Position numbers and translations under genes: made by a program. Of a stretch of DNA of 64,000 nucleotides, positions 37,010 to 45,208 are shown in pieces (position 1 is the stretch's first letter; each line of letters begins with the position of its first letter). The stretch covers positions 5,091,501 to 5,155,500 of the forward strand of contig NZ_AP020337.1 in assembly GCF_009176725.1 (NCBI RefSeq). The letters run 5' to 3'. A model generated the notes under the pieces. That model had not been told where the DNA came from, did no database searches, and worked only from the letters and a program-made list of their open reading frames with translations. This DNA comes from Pseudomonas sp. KUIN-1 (GTDB taxonomy: Bacteria; Pseudomonadota; Gammaproteobacteria; Pseudomonadales; Pseudomonadaceae).

Positions 37010-37912
37010 ATGATCCGAGTGATTTTCCTGACACTGATGACCGGTGCCGTACTGGCAGCGCTGTCCGGTTGCTCGCCTTTGAAGCTGCTCAATACGTTGA
37101 ACCCAAGCGGCCCTGTCGATCATGTCTACAACCTGGCGTACGGGCCGGATCCACGTAATACGCTGGATGTCTACACGCCCAAGGCGAAACCGGCCAAGGC
37201 ACCGGTCGTAGTGTTTTTCTACGGCGGCAGCTGGAACAGCGGTTCGAAGGCTGATTACGCGTTCGTCGGCGAAGCGCTGGCCGCACGAGGCATGGTGGTG
37301 ATTATCGCCGACTACAGACTGTATCCACAGGTACGTTACCCAAGCTTTCTGGAAGACTCGGCCAAGGCCCTGGCCTGGGCACACAAACATGCAAACACCT
37401 ACGGGGGCGACCCGAGCCGCCTGTACGTGATGGGCCACAGCGCCGGGGCCTACAACGCCGCAATGCTCGCGCTCGACCCGCGCTGGCTGGCGCGCGAAGG
37501 CTTGTCGCCCTCCATCCTCAGCGGCTGGATCGGGCTGGCCGGGCCTTATGACTTCCTGCCCATCGAGAACCCGGACGTGAAGCCAGTGTTCTTCTTCCCC
37601 AATTCCCCGCTGGATTCGCAACCCATCAACCACGTCACGTCCGGCGCGCCACCGGCACTGCTGATGGCCTCGCACACCGACTCGCTGGTCAACCCCAAGC
37701 GCAACACCGGCGGCCTGGCCAGGGCGTTGCGTGAAGCCGGCGTGCCGGTGCGCGACCTGTATTTCTCACGCACCAATCACGGCACGCTGGTCGGCGCATT
37801 CGCCAGATTACTGAGCGGTCTGGCCCCAGTGGTCGACGAGGTGGACATGTTCGTCAGGCACACGCCGCAAACGGCATCCGAAAAGAACGCAACCGGGCCA
37901 AAGGCTCAGTGA
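37010..37912 (+). CDS. Lipoprotein alpha/beta-hydrolase (esterase)
   Basis: This 300-residue protein has a signal with lipobox LSGC near residue 23, so it should be a membrane-bound lipoprotein. The hydrolase domain shows the oxyanion motif FYGGSWNSG, the nucleophile elbow GHSAGAYNAAM with Ser144, and the late histidine in RTNHGTLVG. It resembles carboxylesterase/BD-FAE families, and the substrate is unknown. It lies 80 bases after the VgrG-like gene on the same strand. A link to secretion is conceivable but the lipobox argues against export as an effector. Its end overlaps the convergent MATE gene by 7 bases. Confidence 0.87.
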   Translation: MIRVIFLTLMTGAVLAALSGCSPLKLLNTLNPSGPVDHVYNLAYGPDPRNTLDVYTPKAKPAKAPVVVFFYGGSWNSGSKADYAFVGEALAARGMVVIIADYRLYPQVRYPSFLEDSAKALAWAHKHANTYGGDPSRLYVMGHSAGAYNAAMLALDPRWLAREGLSPSILSGWIGLAGPYDFLPIENPDVKPVFFFPNSPLDSQPINHVTSGAPPALLMASHTDSLVNPKRNTGGLARALREAGVPVRDLYFSRTNHGTLVGAFARLLSGLAPVVDEVDMFVRHTPQTASEKNATGPKAQ

Positions 37913-39246
37913 ACGAACCAGCCGTCCCTGCGTGTCAGCCGCCAGGCAATGGTCCCCAGGCTCAGGCCGCGCAACAGGGTAAAAGCCAGGAACGTCAGCC
38001 ATAGGGCGTGGTTGCCGTGGCTGGAAGCCAGATAAGCCAATGGCGCGATGCCCGCTGCGCTGAACAGCATCGCGTTACGCATTTCCCGCGCACGGGTGGC
38101 ACCGATGAACAGGCCGTCCAGCAGGTAGCTCCACACGGCCAACAATGGCATCAGCGCCAGATACGGCAGATACATCATCGCGGTGGCGCGCACTTCCGGT
38201 ATATCGGTCTGCAGGCTGACGAAGCCCTGCCCAGCCACCAGAAAGAACAGCGCAAACACTACGCTGGAAATCAGTGACCAGCCCCCAGCGACCACCAGAG
38301 AGCGGCGCAACGTATCCCGGTCCCGCGCGCCGATGGCATGCCCGCACAGCGCTTCGACCGCATGCGCCAGCCCATCCAGGGCATGGGCAGTCAACAGCAG
38401 GCCATTGAGCAGCAAGGCATTGGCGGCAACCGTCGCATCCCCCAGGCGAGCGCCCTGCACGGTGATCAGGAACATCACCGATTGCAGCGCCAGCGTGCGC
38501 AGAAAGATGTCCCGGTTGACGGCCAGCAAGGGCCGCCAGTTGCTCCACAGCCGCAAGGCCGACCAGACAATCCGGCCCGGCCAGGCGCGCAAGGTGTTGC
38601 GTGCCAGCAGCAGACCGAGCACCACGCCGGTCCACTCCGCGAGTACCGAAGCACGCGCCGAGCCGACCACGCCCCAGTCCAGCCCCATGACGAACCACAG
38701 ATTGAGCACGATGTTGACGGCATTGGTCACCAGCAGAATCGCCAGTGGCGCCCGAGCGTTCTGCGCACCCAGAAACCAGCCGACCAGCGCATAACTGGCC
38801 AGCGCCGCAGGCAGGCCGAACAGTCGGGTATGGAAGAAATCCAGGGTCATTTGCTGCAGATCGGCAGACGGCTGCATCATCGTCAGCGCCAGATGGCTGA
38901 ACGGCAAGGCGATCACACCCAGCAACAACGCCAGCCCGACAGCCAGCAGCAGCCCCTGCAACAGAATCCGCCGCAACGCAGCGCTGTCACTGCGCCCTGC
39001 CGCCTGCGCGGCAAACCCGGTGGTGCCCATGCGCAGAAAGCCCATGGCCCAGGCGAGAAAGGTATACAGCGTCGCGCCCACCGCCACGGCGCCCAGCTGA
39101 TGGGCGTGGGGCAAATGACCGATCACCGCACTGTCGACCAGCGCCACCAGCGGCACGGAAATATTCGACAGAATCATCGGCGTCGCCAGCGCCCAGACAC
39201 GACGATGGGTTGAGCGATGACGCCAGTCAGTGAGCAACGTAGACAT
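37906..39246 (-). CDS. MATE family efflux transporter (DinF subfamily)
   Basis: This 446-residue membrane protein has twelve predicted spans in two MatE repeats. The first begins RVWALATPMILSNISVPLVALVDSAVIGHL, which is typical of the DinF branch, and the second is near RDIFLRTLALQSVMFLITVQGA. MATE pumps export cationic or toxic compounds using ion gradients. ATG 39246 is preferred, with GGGAG upstream; the in-frame extension to 39330 is not hydrophobic and lacks support. Confidence 0.9.
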   Translation of the reverse strand: MSTLLTDWRHRSTHRRVWALATPMILSNISVPLVALVDSAVIGHLPHAHQLGAVAVGATLYTFLAWAMGFLRMGTTGFAAQAAGRSDSAALRRILLQGLLLAVGLALLLGVIALPFSHLALTMMQPSADLQQMTLDFFHTRLFGLPAALASYALVGWFLGAQNARAPLAILLVTNAVNIVLNLWFVMGLDWGVVGSARASVLAEWTGVVLGLLLARNTLRAWPGRIVWSALRLWSNWRPLLAVNRDIFLRTLALQSVMFLITVQGARLGDATVAANALLLNGLLLTAHALDGLAHAVEALCGHAIGARDRDTLRRSLVVAGGWSLISSVVFALFFLVAGQGFVSLQTDIPEVRATAMMYLPYLALMPLLAVWSYLLDGLFIGATRAREMRNAMLFSAAGIAPLAYLASSHGNHALWLTFLAFTLLRGLSLGTIAWRLTRRDGWFVH

Positions 39247-39349
39247 GAGAACTCCCGGCAAGGTGGGCATTGTAGCCAGATCAAACGCGGGGTGTCCCAG
39301 CGTTTCGATACGTCCGGAAAGGGTACTCATGCCTCGAAAGCTGCGGCGT

Positions 39350-39402
39350 TATCGTTGCGCACGCTCCAGCCTGGGAATGCATTTCGTGACGCTCTGCGTC
39401 AC
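39350..39402 (-). repeat. Two-hairpin intergenic repeat, copy 5 (inverted)
   Basis: The sequence TATCGTTGCGCACGCTCC...GTGACGCTCTGCGTCAC follows the pattern of copy 2. It lies in the gap between the divergent MATE and alpha-2-macroglobulin genes, directly beside copy 6. Confidence 0.7.
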
Positions 39403-39407
39403 CCACT

Positions 39408-39437
39408 GCATGCCAACGCGGAGCATAGGCACGATAG
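39408..39437 (+). repeat. Two-hairpin intergenic repeat, copy 6 (partial)
   Basis: This copy keeps only the second half, GCATGCCAACGCGGAGCATA to CACGATAG, in forward orientation. It abuts copy 5, so the pair forms a larger inverted arrangement. Confidence 0.7.
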
Positions 39438-39542
39438 TCAGTCCGTTCGATAGATGACCTTACTGGTCAATCTGACAGTAATACTTGTCATCACGACTGT
39501 TATATAGTCGCCCCCTCTCTACCGTTGCCGATGAGTGCCCCC

Positions 39543-42500
39543 ATGCTAAACAAAGGATTGTTTCTGGCTTGCGCGCTTGCGCTGCTGAGCGCCTGTGATT
39601 CTTCTTCCACGGATAAACCCGCGCCCGCCGCGGCACCCACGACCCAGGCAACGGTCACCGACACAAAGCCCAAACCCGCAGTCGACCTCGCCGCGCTGAG
39701 CAAGCGCTACACAGGCCGTGAACTGACGGTCATCGATGTCTCGGAAATCCAGGTCGACGGCGCAAGCACGCTGTCGGTAAGCTTCTCGGTACCGCTCGAC
39801 CCCGAGCAGAAATTCGACGAAAAACTTCACCTGGTGGACGGCAAGAGCGGCAAGGTCGACGGTGCCTGGGAGCTCTCGGACAACCTCATGGAATTGCGCC
39901 TGCGCCACCTGGAGCCGCAGCGCAAACTGGTCCTGACCGTCGATGCCGGGTTGCTGGCCGTCAACAAGGCCAAACTCGCCGCCGAATACATCAGCCGCCT
40001 GGAAACCCGCGACCTGCAGCCCTCTGTCGGTTTCGCCAGCCGTGGCAGCCTGCTGCCGACCCGTCTGGCCGAGGGCCTGCCGGTGATCGCGCTGAACGTC
40101 GACAAGGTGGATGTCGAGTTCTTCCGCATCAAACCCGATTCGATGCCGAACTTCCTCGCCCAGTGGGACGGCGCGTCGAGCCTGTCCAGCTACAGTTCCG
40201 AAGAACTGCTGCCCATGGCCGATCTGATCTACAGCGGCCGCTTCGACCTCAAGCCCGCGCGCAACACCCGCGAAACCCTGTTGCTGCCGATTGCCGGTAT
40301 CAAGCCCCTGCAACAGCCAGGCGTTTATCTGGCGGTGATGCGCGCCTCGGGCACCTACAGCTACTCGCAGCCAGCCACCCTGTTGACGCTCAGTGACATC
40401 GGCCTGTCGGTGCACCGTTACAGCAACCGTCTGGACGTCTTCACGCAAGCGCTCGAGGGTGGCAAGGCGCTGAGTGATATCAGCGTCGATGTGTATGACG
40501 ACAACGGCAAGGTCGTCACCCAGGGCAAGACCGACAGCGACGGCCACGCGCAACTGCCATTGCCGGCCAAGGCTGCCGTGGTACTGGCGCACAAGGACGA
40601 ACAGACCAGCATGCTGCGCCTCAACAGCTCGGCGCTGGACCTGGCCGAATTCGATATCTCCGGCCCGCAGGCTCACCCCCTGCAATTCTTCATCTTCGGC
40701 CCGCGCGACCTGTATCGCCCCGGCGAAACCGTGCTGCTCAACGGCCTGCTGCGCGACAGCGACGGCAACACCGTCAAGCCGCAACCCATTACCGTCGAAG
40801 TGCGCCGTCCCGATGATCAGGTCAGCCGCAAATTCGTCTGGGAAGCCGACAGCAACGGTTTCTACCAGTATCAATTACCGCTTGCCGACGAAGCGCCCAC
40901 CGGACGCTGGCAACTGGTGTTCGACCTGGGCGACGGCAAACCGCAGCTCTACGAGTTCAAGGTCGAGGACTTCCTGCCCGAGCGTCTGGCGCTGGAGCTT
41001 AAGGGCAGCGACACGCCGGTGGCGCCTGCTGACAACCCGCAATTCGATATCACTGGCCGCTACCTGTATGGCGCCCCGGCTTCGGGCAATACGCTGACCG
41101 GTCAGGTCTATGTCCGCCCGCTGCGCGAGGCGGTGCCGAAGCTGCCGGGCTATCAGTTCGGCTCGATCACCGAGGAAGACCTCAAGCATGATCTGGAGCT
41201 TGAACCCGTCACCCTCGATGCCGAAGGTCATTCAACGCTCGCCGTACAGAGCGAGTGGGCGCAGGCCAAATCGCCGCTGCAACTGATTCTGCAAGCCAGC
41301 CTGCAAGAGTCCGGCGGGCGGCCGATCACCCGTCGTCTGGTGCAGCCCATCTGGCCGGCCGAACAGCTGCCCGGCGTGCGTGCCCTGTTCGGCAGCAGCG
41401 CAGGCAATGACGACTACGACGACGAAGCCAAGGGCGAAGCGCAGACCAATGGCGACGGCCCGGCCGATTTTGAAATCGTCATGGCCGACGCGGCGGGCAA
41501 CAAGCTGGCGGCTGACAACGTGAAAGTCCGGCTGATCCGCGAGCGTCGCGATTACTACTGGAACTACTCGGCCGACGACGGCTGGAGTTACCACTTCAAT
41601 GAGAAATTCCTCAACCTGAACGAAGAGACCGTCAGCATCACCAAGGACGCCACCGCCAGGGTCAGCTTCCCGGTCGAATGGGGTCCTTACCGTGTCGAGG
41701 TGGAAGACCCGTCCACCGGAATGGTCAGCAGCCTGCGCTTCTGGGCCGGTTATCGCTGGCAGGACAACACTGACGGCGGCGCGGTCAGGCCGGATCAGGT
41801 CAAGCTGGCGCTGGACAAGCCGGCCTACAACGATGGCGACACCGCGAAAGTCACTGTCACCCCGCCGGCTGCGGGCAAGGGTTATCTGCTGATCGAGTCC
41901 AGTGAAGGCCCGCTGTGGTGGCAGGAAATCGACGTGCCTGCCGAAGGCAAATCGTATGACATCCCGCTGGACAAAAAATGGGCGCGCCACGACCTGTACG
42001 TCACCGCTCTGGTGATACGCCCCGGTGAACGCAAGGCCAATGTCACACCCAAGCGCGCCGTGGGTGTGCTGCACCTGCCGCTGGACCGGGCGCAGCGCAA
42101 GCTGGCGCTGACGCTCACCGCGCCGGAGAAAATGCGCCCCAGGCAACCCCTGACGCTCAAGGTCGCCGCCAGGAATGCTGACGGCAGCGTACCCAAACAG
42201 GTCCATGTGCTGGTGTCGGCGGTGGACGTCGGCATCCTCAATATCACCAGCTACGCGACGCCCGATCCGTTTGCCAGCCTGTTTGGCCGCAAGCAGTACG
42301 GCGCAGACCAGTTGGACATCTACGGTCAGTTGATTGAAGCCGGTCAGGGGCGCCTGGCAAGCATGGCGTTCGGTGGCGATGCACTGGCGAAGGGCGGCAA
42401 ACGTCCGGACACCAGCGTCACCATCGTGGCGCTGCAAAGTGCGCCGGTGACGCTCAATGACGCCGGTGAAGGTGAAGTCAGCGTCGATATCCCGGACTTC

Positions 42501-44489
42501 AACGGCGAGCTGCGCGTCATGGCTCAAGCCTGGACCGAAGACCGCTATGGTATGGCCGAGGCGAAAACCGTGGTTGCCGCGCCGATCATCGCCGAACTGT
42601 CGACGCCGCGCTTTCTCGCCGGTGGTGACCAGACCAGCGTGGCGCTGGACGTCTCCAACCTGTCGGGCAAGGCGCAGAAGCTGGACGTGAACATCAGCGC
42701 TGAGGGCCAGTTGAGCCTTCCGGGCGGCGAGCAGAGCAAGCCCTTGCAGCTCAAGGACGGCCAGCGCGTCACCCTGAAGATTCCGGTGCTGGCGCAGGGC
42801 GGCCTGGGTCAGGGCAAGATCAAGGTACTGGTCGAAGGTCTGGAACTGCCGGGCGAAAACCTGCCGGCCTTCACCCGCGAATGGACCGTCGGCGTACGCC
42901 CTGCCTACCCGGCAATGCTCAAGCATTACCGCGCGACCCTCAATGATCAGCCCTGGAGCCTGCCGGAGGGCGCGCTGGAAGCATTCGAACCGGCCGGTCG
43001 TGAGGCGCTGCTGTCGTTGTCGAGCCGTCCGCCCTTGAACCTCGGCGAACAGATTCGCGCATTGAAAGCCTACCCTTACGGCTGCCTGGAACAGACCGCC
43101 AGCGGCCTGTACCCGTCGCTGTATGCCGATGCCGCAACCCTCAAGCGCCTGGGCCTGACCGGTGAAACGGATGCCGAACGCAAGCGCAAGGTCGAGATTG
43201 GCATCGAGCGACTGCTGGGCATGCAACGTTACAACGGCAGTTTTGGCCTGTGGGGCTCGGACAGCGACGAGGAATACTGGCTGACGGCCTATGTCACCGA
43301 CTTCCTGCTGCGCGCCCGCGATCAGGGCTTTGCCGTGCCGCCGGATGCGCTGAAGAAAGCCAGCGAGCGCCTGCTGCGTTATCTGCAGGATGCCGGCCAG
43401 ATTCAGGTCAATTACAGCCAGAACGCCGAACATACGCGCCTCGCTGTGCAAGCCTATGCCGGGCTGGTGCTGTCACGCAGTCAGCAGGCACCGCTCGCGG
43501 CCTTGCGCAGCCTGTTCGACCGCCGCAGTGATGCGCGCTCCGGCCTGCCGCTGGTGCAACTGGCAGTCGCGCTGGAGAAAATGGGCGACAAACCCCGCGC
43601 CGACCAGGCCCTGCTGGCGGGTCTGGCCGCCAGCCGTAAGAATGAATGGCTGGCCGACTACGGCAGCTCGCTGCGTGATCAGGCGCTGATACTGGCATTG
43701 CTGGAAGAAAACGACCTCGGCAAAGACAAGCGTGATGAGCGCCTGTTTGCCTTGGCCGATGAGGTGGCCGCCAATCGTTACCTGTCCACGCAGGAAAGCA
43801 ATTCACTGTTCATGGCTGGCCGCAACCTGCTGGGCAAAGCGGAAAAGGACTGGACCGCCAGCATCGCCAGCGGCACTCAAACCCGCGAGCTGAGCAACAA
43901 ACAGCCGGGCCTCAAGCTGGACGGTTCGCTGCTGGCCTCGCCGCTTTCGGTACACAACCAGAGCAGTGATGCGCTTTACCAGCAACTGACCGTCTCCGGT
44001 TACCCCGCCCAGGCGCCCACAGCGGGTGGCGAAAACCTGAGCATTCGCCGTGAGTACCTGAACCTGAGCGGCGCACCACTGAACATCGGCGCCTTGAAAA
44101 CCGGGCAACTGGTGCTGGTGCACCTGGAGATCGGTGCCAAACAGCGCGTGCCGGATGCGTTGGTGGTAGACCTGCTGCCTGCGGGCCTGGAGCTGGAAAA
44201 CCAGAACCTGGCGCAAAGCGCGGCGAGCCTGGAAGACGCCAGCGAGGAGGTGAAAACCATCCGTGAGTCGATGGAAAACGCCGGGATCAAGCATCAGGAA
44301 TATCGCGGCGATCGTTACGTGGCAGCCTTGGACATCGACGGCAGCAGCACCGTGCACCTGCTCTACCTGGCGCGAGCCGTCACCCCGGGCACCTACCGCG
44401 TACCGCCGCCGCAGGTCGAATCCATGTACCGCCCGAACTGGCAAGCCCTGGGCGAAGCGCCAGCGCAGATGGTGGTGAAGGGGAAATGA
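39543..44489 (+). CDS. yfhM: Bacterial alpha-2-macroglobulin, YfhM type
   Basis: This 1648-residue lipoprotein traps proteases in the periplasm. The signal ends in the lipobox LSAC at about residue 17. MG-type beta domains follow. The thioester motif CLEQ (Cys1181, in YPYGCLEQTASG) is intact, and the thioester and C-terminal receptor-like domains are complete. Length and motif match E. coli YfhM/ECAM, which pairs with PBP1C; pbpC is the next plus-strand gene here. ATG 39543 is chosen because it begins the signal directly. An in-frame ATG at 39531 is an alternative, and neither has a good ribosome site. Confidence 0.93.
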   Translation: MLNKGLFLACALALLSACDSSSTDKPAPAAAPTTQATVTDTKPKPAVDLAALSKRYTGRELTVIDVSEIQVDGASTLSVSFSVPLDPEQKFDEKLHLVDGKSGKVDGAWELSDNLMELRLRHLEPQRKLVLTVDAGLLAVNKAKLAAEYISRLETRDLQPSVGFASRGSLLPTRLAEGLPVIALNVDKVDVEFFRIKPDSMPNFLAQWDGASSLSSYSSEELLPMADLIYSGRFDLKPARNTRETLLLPIAGIKPLQQPGVYLAVMRASGTYSYSQPATLLTLSDIGLSVHRYSNRLDVFTQALEGGKALSDISVDVYDDNGKVVTQGKTDSDGHAQLPLPAKAAVVLAHKDEQTSMLRLNSSALDLAEFDISGPQAHPLQFFIFGPRDLYRPGETVLLNGLLRDSDGNTVKPQPITVEVRRPDDQVSRKFVWEADSNGFYQYQLPLADEAPTGRWQLVFDLGDGKPQLYEFKVEDFLPERLALELKGSDTPVAPADNPQFDITGRYLYGAPASGNTLTGQVYVRPLREAVPKLPGYQFGSITEEDLKHDLELEPVTLDAEGHSTLAVQSEWAQAKSPLQLILQASLQESGGRPITRRLVQPIWPAEQLPGVRALFGSSAGNDDYDDEAKGEAQTNGDGPADFEIVMADAAGNKLAADNVKVRLIRERRDYYWNYSADDGWSYHFNEKFLNLNEETVSITKDATARVSFPVEWGPYRVEVEDPSTGMVSSLRFWAGYRWQDNTDGGAVRPDQVKLALDKPAYNDGDTAKVTVTPPAAGKGYLLIESSEGPLWWQEIDVPAEGKSYDIPLDKKWARHDLYVTALVIRPGERKANVTPKRAVGVLHLPLDRAQRKLALTLTAPEKMRPRQPLTLKVAARNADGSVPKQVHVLVSAVDVGILNITSYATPDPFASLFGRKQYGADQLDIYGQLIEAGQGRLASMAFGGDALAKGGKRPDTSVTIVALQSAPVTLNDAGEGEVSVDIPDFNGELRVMAQAWTEDRYGMAEAKTVVAAPIIAELSTPRFLAGGDQTSVALDVSNLSGKAQKLDVNISAEGQLSLPGGEQSKPLQLKDGQRVTLKIPVLAQGGLGQGKIKVLVEGLELPGENLPAFTREWTVGVRPAYPAMLKHYRATLNDQPWSLPEGALEAFEPAGREALLSLSSRPPLNLGEQIRALKAYPYGCLEQTASGLYPSLYADAATLKRLGLTGETDAERKRKVEIGIERLLGMQRYNGSFGLWGSDSDEEYWLTAYVTDFLLRARDQGFAVPPDALKKASERLLRYLQDAGQIQVNYSQNAEHTRLAVQAYAGLVLSRSQQAPLAALRSLFDRRSDARSGLPLVQLAVALEKMGDKPRADQALLAGLAASRKNEWLADYGSSLRDQALILALLEENDLGKDKRDERLFALADEVAANRYLSTQESNSLFMAGRNLLGKAEKDWTASIASGTQTRELSNKQPGLKLDGSLLASPLSVHNQSSDALYQQLTVSGYPAQAPTAGGENLSIRREYLNLSGAPLNIGALKTGQLVLVHLEIGAKQRVPDALVVDLLPAGLELENQNLAQSAASLEDASEEVKTIRESMENAGIKHQEYRGDRYVAALDIDGSSTVHLLYLARAVTPGTYRVPPPQVESMYRPNWQALGEAPAQMVVKGK

Positions 44490-44519
44490 TCGATTACTGA
44501 CTGGAATGCGTGACAGTTA

Positions 44520-44611
44520 GGGCAAGCTCGCTCGCAAATGGCCCGACACACCACAGCTCCAGTAGGAGCGACCGGGGCGGCGATCCGCATTGTTCGCGAA
44601 AGGGCCGGTAC
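44520..44611. repeat. REP pair (BIME-like)
   Basis: GGGCAAGCTCGCTCGCAAATGG starts this element, which continues through CAGTAGGAGCGACCGGGGCG and ends near TTCGCGAAAGGGCCGG. It contains two divergent REP halves in opposite orientation, the arrangement known as a BIME. Confidence 0.65.
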
Positions 44612-44642
44612 ATCCGCTGAAGATGTATCGCCCGTACCAGAG

Positions 44643-44668
44643 CTTTCGCGAACAAGTTCGCTCCTACA
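44643..44668. repeat. REP-type palindrome
   Basis: CTTTCGCGAACAAGTTCGC followed by TCCTACA is a variant of the copy at 6843-6867. It has AACAAGTT in place of AGCAAGCT, and the palindrome is kept through paired changes. Confidence 0.75.
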
Positions 44669-44724
44669 AAAGTAAAAAGTGTCTCAGATGTGCGCCACAG
44701 AAACGATCGAGGCACCATACACAA

Positions 44725-44788
44725 GTGCCCCGACACACCGCAGATCCAGTGGGAGCGAGCTTGCTCGCGAAGGCGTCGCCCCGGTCAC
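44725..44788. repeat. REP-type palindrome with flanks
   Basis: GTGGGAGCGAGCTTGCTCGC is the inverted form of the REP core. It is followed by GAAGGCGTCGCCCCGG and preceded by CCCCGACACACCGCAGATCC, which also occurs in variant form near 44540. Confidence 0.75.
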
Positions 44789-44819
44789 CCACCATGGCGG
44801 CGGGTTAGCCCTCAACGCA

Positions 44820-45113
44820 TCAATGAATGATCCAGCTCAGCAGCCAGAGGCCCAGCGCCAGCCAGATGATGCCAAGGATGATCGAAGCGCGCATGAAGGC
44901 GCGAACCGCCGAGTACAGCAGCATCAGGCCGATGACCAGTGCGATGATGCTGATCAGCGAGGTGTCCATGCCCAGCGTGCGAGACAAGCCATCGACAAAA
45001 TTTCCCCCGGCATGGGTAAACCCGTTGAACAACCACGCCAGACCGTCGACAAAGAAGCGAATGATCGCGCCGATGGCCTGCCCGAGCCATTCAAAAAAGC
45101 CTTCTACCTGCAT
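44820..45113 (-). CDS. Small membrane protein, 97 residues, unknown function
   Basis: The protein starts with an amphipathic segment (VEGFFEWLGQAIGAIIRFFVDGLAWLFNGF). It ends in two membrane helices, LISIIALVIGLMLLYSAVRAF and ASIILGIIWLALGLWLLSWII. ATG 45113 has AGGA at 7 bases. It lies on the opposite strand between the alpha-2-macroglobulin gene and pbpC, and is divergent from pbpC with a 95-base gap. I do not recognise the family. A role linked to the envelope-defence pair is possible only from its position. Confidence 0.75.
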   Translation of the reverse strand: MQVEGFFEWLGQAIGAIIRFFVDGLAWLFNGFTHAGGNFVDGLSRTLGMDTSLISIIALVIGLMLLYSAVRAFMRASIILGIIWLALGLWLLSWIIH

Positions 45114-45208
45114 ATGTACGTCCTGATTGGGGTCGTGAAGAAAATGGTCTGTCCGCTTTGGCTGTCGCAATGCGTGTCAGGTTCCGTGGATCATAAAGGC
45201 TCTTTGCG

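Larger units (their letters stand above)
44490..44819. other. REP-filled intergenic region
   Basis: This gap between the alpha-2-macroglobulin gene and the opposite-strand membrane gene has no coding frame that looks real. It is mostly REP-type palindromes, listed separately. The two genes are convergent, so shared termination is expected here. Confidence 0.7.

Noticed and set aside
37010..37912. Type VI lipase effector for the neighbouring VgrG
   Set aside because: The N-terminal lipobox predicts a resident lipoprotein, and no PAAR, DUF or adaptor domain is present. Only a loose association is kept as a finding.
39478..39506. Sigma-70 promoter for the alpha-2-macroglobulin gene with TATATA as -10
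   Set aside because: No acceptable -35 hexamer lies at 16-18 bases, so the call was not made.
41232..43451. A 739-codon open frame on the minus strand
   Set aside because: It is antisense to the alpha-2-macroglobulin gene, which has an intact lipobox and thioester motif.
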